Origin: a virus
Reading direction: 5' to 3' (one strand)
DNA length: 28,120 nt
Virus record (IMG/VR): IMGVR_UViG_3300031957_001887
Span: 1-28,120 of that record
Shown here piece by piece: positions 23,325-28,120 of the stretch. The notes beneath the pieces are model-generated. The model saw only the letters and a list, made by a program, of their open reading frames with translations. It was not told the DNA's origin and ran no database searches. The stretch's first letter is position 1; the number at the start of each line of letters is the position of its first letter. A program made the position numbers and the translations under genes.

Positions 23325-23809
23325 TAAAATCCTCTATATTCTTCTAAGTTTACAGTTGGTCTTCTAACTAAATTAGCTGACACTACTATTGAATGACTAT
23401 TATCAGGTTGTCCACCTATCAATTGGTTTTCATTGAACTTATCTACTTCAAAATAACCATCATTCCACTGCATTATATCGCCTATTTCTGGTTTTAAATC
23501 TACCTCAACTAAGTATGCTCTTTGGAATGCAAATGAAACACTTTGTCTATTGTCAGGTCCGAAGTCATCATAATTGAAATCAAAGTCTGAAGCATCAACA
23601 ACACACGGCAACTTCACACCTTGTTTATAAACTTTACCTTCGGATGCTTCTCCGTACATATTTGTTTCTGTTTCGTAAACTGAAACTCTGTAAAGTATTA
23701 CAAATTGGTCTATAATTCCGCAATCGTCAATATTTGGTTCACCTAAAAGTTCTCTATTGAACTTTTCTATGGTTGCCAAATCTTTTGCTCCATAATATCT
23801 TTGTGGCAT
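23324..23809 (-). CDS. 14: gp14-like neck protein, 161 aa
   Basis: Probably the neck (head-completion) protein between head and tail. Residues 100-150 read LKPEIGDIMQWNDGYFEVDK and then SIVVSANLVRRP. This is the strand pattern of T4 gp14 and related head-closure proteins, in which GDI..(F/W)..(Y/F)(F/Y)E(I/V) is typical. The N-terminus (RYYGAKDLATIEKFNRELLGE) is helical. It is shorter than T4 gp14 (256 residues). It lies between gp13-like and gp15-like genes exactly as in T4, with a five-base gap on one side and a one-base overlap on the other. Confidence 0.7.
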   Translation of the reverse strand: MPQRYYGAKDLATIEKFNRELLGEPNIDDCGIIDQFVILYRVSVYETETNMYGEASEGKVYKQGVKLPCVVDASDFDFNYDDFGPDNRQSVSFAFQRAYLVEVDLKPEIGDIMQWNDGYFEVDKFNENQLIGGQPDNSHSIVVSANLVRRPTVNLEEYRGF

Positions 23810-23813
23810 TTAA

Positions 23814-24968
23814 TTATCCTATATAGATTGGGTAAGGAACTTTACGAAGTGTTTCTTGTTGAGATTCAGATTCATCTCTTTGTGCTTCCATAAGTGCCTT
23901 ACGACTTGTTTGTTCTAAGTTTTCTCTCAATTGTTCTATTAATTGTTCTTTTTCTGCAGTTGCTTCGGCTCTTAATGTATCTCCGTCAAGTGAAACTTCT
24001 GCATTTGGAATAGGAATACTGCCATATTTAGAACGAATAATACCCAATAACTCTTTTGCTAACGCTAATGCATATTTTCTAATCCATTGTTTACCAACAT
24101 CATTTATATTGGAATAAACCATAAAATCATATTGTGCATTTGAATAATCTGATACCACATCTACTGAACCACTATAACGAGTTCTTAATGGGTTGTCTCT
24201 ATCGTCAGTTTTTACATATTCAATGAATAACGAACCTGATTCTGTTGGGATTGGGAATACTCGTAATTGGTTATTACGAATTTCAAAAGAGTATGCTGAT
24301 TTTCTAATCTGGTCATTAAATTCAATTGCCTGTATTCTTAGTAAATCTGCATACATAGGTTGTAATACGAAAGTGATTGCCGGTGAATAACTTCCGAATC
24401 CAAATCCATCCAACATATTGTATGTTCCGAAACCTGTTGACGCATAAGGGTCAAAATATCTTGTAACTGCTGGTCTTGATTCATAATGAACTCTTTTAAC
24501 CTCAATAGACGCACCTGATTCACTTGCTTCAGCAACTAATGCATTCAAATCATAAACTTGACTACCTGAATTTACTGATACTGCTGTTCTTTTTACTTCT
24601 AATGAACCACCAACTAATGCTTCTTGCCCATATTCCTCTGAAATAAAGATATTTTCAGATAAAGTTGATTTTACTCGTTTATGAGTAAAGTTTGAACTTG
24701 TTGATTGTCCTTTTAGATGTAATAAATTATCACGAATGTTAAATTGATTGACTTGGGCACTATATTCTGATATGGATTCTTCTAAACAAGCATAAAACTG
24801 CGTGTCTTGTAATTCTATATCTACGATTGGATATCCTAATCTTCTTGCACACCAAGTTGCAACTTGTGGGGCTTCTGATTGGAATTCTGTGTCATTGTCA
24901 TATAACCCAAATGGTGTGGATTCGCTTACCGCAGAACCCGAACCTGGCCATATTGGTTCTTGAGCCAT
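23814..24968 (-). CDS. 13: gp13-like neck/connector protein, 384 aa
   Basis: The start is set at 24968 (MAQEPIWPGSG). AGGAGAATTTTA stands directly in front of that ATG, whereas an earlier in-frame ATG at 25016 lacks a ribosome binding site. The helical opening VATWCARRLGYPIVDIELQD, followed by FYACLEESISEYSAQVNQ, is a pattern shared with head-tail connector proteins that bind the portal. A beta domain with aromatic residues (YFDPYASTGFGTYNMLDGFG) follows. The C-terminus is a long charged helix with DEAQ-type residues (QLRENLEQTSRKALMEAQRD). Size and position before gp14-like and gp15-like genes fit T4 gp13 (309 residues), but similarity is positional more than residue-level. Confidence 0.7.
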   Translation of the reverse strand: MAQEPIWPGSGSAVSESTPFGLYDNDTEFQSEAPQVATWCARRLGYPIVDIELQDTQFYACLEESISEYSAQVNQFNIRDNLLHLKGQSTSSNFTHKRVKSTLSENIFISEEYGQEALVGGSLEVKRTAVSVNSGSQVYDLNALVAEASESGASIEVKRVHYESRPAVTRYFDPYASTGFGTYNMLDGFGFGSYSPAITFVLQPMYADLLRIQAIEFNDQIRKSAYSFEIRNNQLRVFPIPTESGSLFIEYVKTDDRDNPLRTRYSGSVDVVSDYSNAQYDFMVYSNINDVGKQWIRKYALALAKELLGIIRSKYGSIPIPNAEVSLDGDTLRAEATAEKEQLIEQLRENLEQTSRKALMEAQRDESESQQETLRKVPYPIYIG

Positions 24969-25005
24969 TAAAATTCTCCTATTAATAGTAATTGTATATA
25001 CATTA

Positions 25006-25013
25006 ATAAATAT
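25006..25013 (-). promoter_or_regulatory. ATATTTAT intergenic motif upstream of the neck operon
   Basis: Minus-strand ATATTTAT (plus ATAAATAT) lies 38 bases before the gp13-like ATG and 20 bases after the terminator at 25034. The terminator makes a new promoter necessary here. Confidence 0.45.
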
Positions 25014-25033
25014 CAATTATTAAATTTTTGTAT

Positions 25034-25065
25034 AAAAAAACCCCCTATAAAATAGGGGGCTTTTT
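25034..25065 (-). terminator. Intrinsic terminator after the 157 aa gene
   Basis: CCCCCTAT (25041-25048) pairs with ATAGGGGG (25052-25059) around a 3-base loop. On the minus strand the hairpin is followed by seven Us (plus A7 at 25034-25040); T5 on the other side makes it possibly bidirectional. Confidence 0.9.
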
Positions 25066-25099
25066 ATTACTATAATAATCAGTTTCAGGACTGAAATTA

Positions 25100-25573
25100 T
25101 TATGCTGCTATTACTGGTAACTCTGCTCCGAACCATTCAGCTGCGTCCATACATATGAACATAGTGATTGTGTCGGCTGCTACTGTAATCGCTGTATTGT
25201 CTGATGATACATTAACTGCGTCACCTGAACCAGGATATATTTCTAATGTCTTATTTGAAAGATTGTTCATTACGAAATATACTTCTCCAACAGTACAATC
25301 TGATAATAAAGGTAGTCTAACACCTTTTGCGTCATCTGCACCTGTTACGATTACAACTGCTCCACTACCTTGAACGATTGCTCCTGCGCCAGCTTGGTCT
25401 GAACCTGCTGCTGCGACTGATTGAACTCCCATAATCAAAGCGTTTTGAGTTGTATTACCAGTAATAGTTTGTGTATCACTTAAAGTAGCTATTGAATCTG
25501 CTAAGTCGTCCATATAGTTTGCGTGTGTTCGTCTTAGTTTTGATTTAATACTAGCTTTTGTTACATTTGCCAT
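25100..25573 (-). CDS. Separately transcribed small virion-type protein, 157 aa
   Basis: A short, Ala/Gly/Ser/Thr/Val-rich beta protein. The second half reads VYFVMNNLSNKTLEIYPGSGD, then NTAITVAADTITMFICMDA and AAEWFGAELP. This is a strand pattern common in phage head-fibre, decoration and capsid-associated domains, where a 'YPxxGD.I' turn and a closing W-F-G strand recur. The first 35 residues (MANVTKASIKSKLRRTHANY) are helical and basic. Its unit is closed by strong terminators both upstream and downstream, so it is transcribed alone, right after the major capsid protein gene; such isolation is typical of high-copy virion proteins. A decoration or head-fibre role is likely but not certain. 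Confidence 0.8.
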   Translation of the reverse strand: MANVTKASIKSKLRRTHANYMDDLADSIATLSDTQTITGNTTQNALIMGVQSVAAAGSDQAGAGAIVQGSGAVVIVTGADDAKGVRLPLLSDCTVGEVYFVMNNLSNKTLEIYPGSGDAVNVSSDNTAITVAADTITMFICMDAAEWFGAELPVIAA

Positions 25574-25700
25574 TATTTTTCTCCATGCAATAAGGGGATT
25601 TCCTGCTTCCCAAATCCTTTAATTGTAAAGATTACAATACCTACGACATCCGTCGCCAAGGCTGGAAATTAACCTTATATCTATAAGTATCTAAATTTAA
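25574..25700 (-). promoter_or_regulatory. Structured leader of the 157 aa gene
   Basis: Three hairpins follow one another before the ATG: CGAC/GTCG with a 4-base loop (25644-25655), ATTGTAA/TTACAAT with a 3-base loop (25622-25638), and GGATTT/AAATCC with a 10-base loop (25596-25617). A GGAG ribosome binding site lies just before ATG. An imperfect ATATTTAT-type site (plus ATAAGTAT at 25683-25690) lies at the upstream end and could supply the promoter needed after the gp23 terminator. The leader would be about 100 bases, far longer than others here. Confidence 0.4.
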
Positions 25701-25711
25701 TTTAAAAAAAC

Positions 25712-25738
25712 AAAAGCCCCTAAATTAATAGGGGCTTT
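25712..25738 (-). terminator. Intrinsic terminator after the major capsid gene
   Basis: AAAGCCCCTA (25713-25722) pairs with TAGGGGCTTT (25729-25738) around a 6-base loop. On the minus strand a TTTTG and T7 tract follows. It ends the scaffold/capsid transcripts, at least in part. Confidence 0.9.
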
Positions 25739-25780
25739 CGTATGCTTATTCAACTATTAGTGTTAATTGATAATGCTAAC

Positions 25781-27430
25781 TTACACGAAGTTTACATCAG
25801 CAACTACGACCTTACCATAGAATTCTGGACGAACCATCTTCTTAGCGTATCTTGTCATCACACCTTTTCTTGGCGTGAAGTTTTTAGGGTCGTAAACTAG
25901 TGGTGTCATAATTAACGGTACATATGGAGCGTAAACCGCACCTGTTTCAAGGAAGTTTGCACCTCTGAAACCAATTAATATATCGTTTTCTAACATATAA
26001 GGGTTTTTGTAAACAGTGTATCTGTTGTTAATTGCCCCTACTTTCTGAACACCCATAGCAAATGACTGAGTTGTAGCGTCGCCATCAGCACCTGTTGCAT
26101 ATCCTGGAATTGATTCAAGGATTGTTGCAGTTTCTGGTGATACAACTATAAAGTTTGCTCCACCTCTTAGTGTTTTCTGATGAATTGCGTTACTTACACT
26201 TTGTATTTTGTTTCCAAGTGTTTGGAACCACTCATTCTTAGTGTATGCGTTTGAAGCACCTGATTGTTCCTCAAAGAGTTCGGTTGATGAATTGTATTCA
26301 AATCCTACTCTTGCTGACCAGTTTTCAGTTTTTGCTGAAGCATTTGCTTTCAACATATCAAGAATTTCTAAATCAATTTCCATTGAAATGTACTCACTTA
26401 ATAGTGATGTTAGTTCTGCTTCTGCGTCTACTGAATGGTAAGCGTTAAGGTCTTGTGCTAACTCAGGAGTCCATACTGCTTTTAACTTACGAGTTTTGGC
26501 AATAATTGGAATGCTCTTTAACGCAATATCTAATTCTGGTATATCAATATCAGTTTCAGGGTTTGCGTCTACATTAGCTGCTGTAGCTTCAAAATCAGTT
26601 CTGCTGTAATTTGTGCTTGGTTGTGCGTGATATTTAACCACTGCATTTACAAGACCTGATGTTACTGATTGTCTTACAATAAATGTAATTGTATCAGCAT
26701 CTTTATCAAATTTTGTGTATGCAGGGAAGAATTCATCAAATCCACTACCTGAGATTGAGAAAGCTCTTACGCCGTCTTGGTCTTCGTTAGTGTATGATGC
26801 TCCTGATGTCACGACTTTAATCAATGCGTTATCTGCATTATCTGCGATTCCTACTGAAGCTGATAGGTCTGGCTCAAATTCGACGTCGTCCCAGTTAACT
26901 GAAGCTGTTGAGAATGTAGAAGCTGATGCTGCTGTCCCAATAGTCTGTGATGCTGTGTCTTTGTCGTTGATTGAGTATCCAAACTTACCTGCGCCGTATA
27001 AACCGCCTGTTGCGTCTGTGTTAGACCCTGATGTATTACCATATACATCTGAGTTTTCTGTATGGTTGCCTGTTTGTGCAGTTCCATATTTGAAGTCAAG
27101 ATAGAAGATAAGACCTGAAGGTAAGTTCATTGGTTGAACTGATACAAAATCTTGTGCTGCTAACTCACCAAAAATTCTACGAACTAATGGTAAAGCTACA
27201 CCGCTCCACTCTTCTGCGTTTTGTCCACCAGTAACTGATGCTTCTTGGATTAACTGACCTGCTTGGTTTTCAAGCAGAACTGCCATTCCGTGTCTTTGTG
27301 TTTCATCTTCCATACCTTCTAATAGGCCTGTTGGTTCCCATTTAGTAACTAACTGACGAGTTTGTTCTAATAATTGTCTTTGTGGATTATATCCGTCCAT
27401 CAAAGATTCAATTGAATTTAATTTACTCAT
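25781..27430 (-). CDS. 23: Major capsid protein gp23
   Basis: The head shell subunit. AVLLENQAGQLIQEAS includes an LIQE site (after E63) fitting prohead-protease removal of an N-terminal propeptide, as in T4, where the cut is after residue 65. WSGVALPLVRRIFGELAAQD and QPMNLPSGLIFYLDF are the most conserved gp23 signature. AVWTPELAQDLNAYHSVDAE and the C-terminal MTRYAKKMVRPEFYG also match the family. Length (549) is close to T4 gp23 (521). It lies directly after the scaffold gene with a 13-base gap containing TAGGAG. The cleavage requires a protease not seen in this window. Confidence 0.97.
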   Translation of the reverse strand: MSKLNSIESLMDGYNPQRQLLEQTRQLVTKWEPTGLLEGMEDETQRHGMAVLLENQAGQLIQEASVTGGQNAEEWSGVALPLVRRIFGELAAQDFVSVQPMNLPSGLIFYLDFKYGTAQTGNHTENSDVYGNTSGSNTDATGGLYGAGKFGYSINDKDTASQTIGTAASASTFSTASVNWDDVEFEPDLSASVGIADNADNALIKVVTSGASYTNEDQDGVRAFSISGSGFDEFFPAYTKFDKDADTITFIVRQSVTSGLVNAVVKYHAQPSTNYSRTDFEATAANVDANPETDIDIPELDIALKSIPIIAKTRKLKAVWTPELAQDLNAYHSVDAEAELTSLLSEYISMEIDLEILDMLKANASAKTENWSARVGFEYNSSTELFEEQSGASNAYTKNEWFQTLGNKIQSVSNAIHQKTLRGGANFIVVSPETATILESIPGYATGADGDATTQSFAMGVQKVGAINNRYTVYKNPYMLENDILIGFRGANFLETGAVYAPYVPLIMTPLVYDPKNFTPRKGVMTRYAKKMVRPEFYGKVVVADVNFV

Positions 27431-27443
27431 TTTTCTTAGTCTC

Positions 27444-28120
27444 CTAAAGTATGTTTGCTAATTTCTTGAATCTAGCTTTTAACTCTGCTCCTTCTGACAA
27501 TACCTGCGATTTAGCTGGTTTTGTTGAACGAGTTGGTTTTGAACTTGAACCCTTAGACTCGACTAATTTACTTGAAGGTCTTTTAAATGATTCTGCTAAT
27601 GTAGCGTATACCAATTTAACTTCTCTTAAGTTTTTAGTTCTGTCAAAGTTTTCTACAACTTTTAACTTCTGGTTGTTGTTCAATCCAAATGCTCTAAACA
27701 ATTTGTTTGAGAACAGTAGTTTTGCATTCAATAAATTAACTTCGTTTAATTTACTTCTCATAAAGTGTATTACTTTACGATGCTCTTTTATTTCTTTCTT
27801 GAGTTTTTCATTCTCTTCCGCGTCTTGCTCCTCTGCGTCTTCTTCTGTAAGTGCTCTAAGAACTTCATCTAAGTCAAGGTCTTCCTCGTCTTTGTCTTCA
27901 ACTTCTGTTAAGTCGTCAACAGTTTCGTGGTCGCCAAGTTCATCACCGGCTTTCTTGTCAGAACCTTCTGATTCTGGTCCTTGTCCTACTTTTGAAGAAT
28001 CGTTAGCTGCTGGTGCAACTTTGTTGTCGGATTTTCCGATATCAGATGATACATCATTTTCGTCCATTTTCTCGTCTTCTTCTTTATCTTCAGACTCGTC
28101 CATTTCTTCTTCATCTTTAT
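27444..28120 (-). CDS. 22: Prohead core scaffold protein (gp22-like), 5' end outside window
   Basis: Partial: the frame stays open to the right edge (codons Lys-Asp-Glu-Glu-Glu precede the first Met at 28103), so the true start is beyond the window and the Met seen is probably internal. The visible 225 residues are extremely acidic in the first half (DEDLDLDEVLRAL-type runs). A coiled-coil follows (KLKKEIKEHRKVIHFMRSKL), then NEVNLLNAKLLFSNKLFRAF, a helical signature I associate with T4-type prohead core scaffolds. The tail is basic and serine-rich (KPTRSTKPAKSQVL), ending in a helix. It is placed immediately before gp23, as T4 gene 22 is. Confidence 0.8.
   Translation of the reverse strand, partial: KDEEEMDESEDKEEDEKMDENDVSSDIGKSDNKVAPAANDSSKVGQGPESEGSDKKAGDELGDHETVDDLTEVEDKDEEDLDLDEVLRALTEEDAEEQDAEENEKLKKEIKEHRKVIHFMRSKLNEVNLLNAKLLFSNKLFRAFGLNNNQKLKVVENFDRTKNLREVKLVYATLAESFKRPSSKLVESKGSSSKPTRSTKPAKSQVLSEGAELKARFKKLANIL

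Noticed and set aside
24969-25016. Extended start of the gp13-like gene at 25016
   Set aside because: The N-terminal extension is low-quality and has no RBS, while AGGAG sits correctly before the ATG at 24968.
1-28120. Insertion sequence, integrase or attachment site
   Set aside because: No transposase or recombinase motif and no flanking direct repeats with target duplication were seen; absence is by eye only.

Overview
The window is late, virion-building DNA of a T4-like contractile-tailed phage (myovirus). The DNA is strongly AT-rich, the genes are tightly packed with short or negative gaps, and the capsid, sheath, tube, tail-completion and baseplate proteins are recognisably T4-type but diverged. 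The AT-rich composition and the style of the fibre and capsid proteins suggest a phage of an AT-rich marine bacterium, for example a SAR11-like host. That host guess is inference only.

Almost everything is on the minus strand and reads right to left. The right edge holds an acidic scaffold (gp22-like, open at the window edge) and the major capsid protein (gp23). Next comes a small, separately terminated virion-type protein, then the neck and tail-completion genes (gp13-like, gp14-like, gp15-like). The gp15-like protein carries a fibre-type C-terminal extension that is repeated in the next gene. After these come a 1343-residue repetitive fibre with a self-cleaving S74 chaperone domain, a small coiled-coil protein and the long tail sheath (gp18).

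Between sheath and tube, which are neighbours in T4, sits a plus-strand cassette. It holds two near-consensus sigma70 promoters, an apparently leaderless 32-residue zinc-ribbon microprotein, a 135-residue unknown protein, a candidate pseudoknotted RNA and a bidirectional terminator. The minus-strand series then resumes with tube (gp19), a two-helix membrane protein, and gp26-like and gp51-like assembly factors whose reading frames overlap at a T7 run, suggesting programmed frameshifting. It continues with a basic small protein, a tape-measure-like protein, a gp48/gp54-like tube initiator, a minimal gp53-like wedge protein and a 1199-residue hub-type protein.

The left 4.4 kb is the least ordinary part. 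A 418-residue, very compact family-A DNA polymerase, with both catalytic aspartates but a degenerate exonuclease region, follows the hub gene behind a perfect TATAAATA palindrome. It is followed by an 86-residue protein, a 780-residue charged protein and a 136-residue protein. Two of these have N-termini resembling prohead-protease capsid-targeting peptides. At the left edge, one good and one edge-truncated sigma70-type promoter point out of the window, marking a switch to a differently controlled region.

No tRNA, CRISPR array, insertion sequence or integrase was found, and no gap exceeds about 210 bases. Portal, prohead protease and terminase genes are not in the window; some may lie beyond the right edge.
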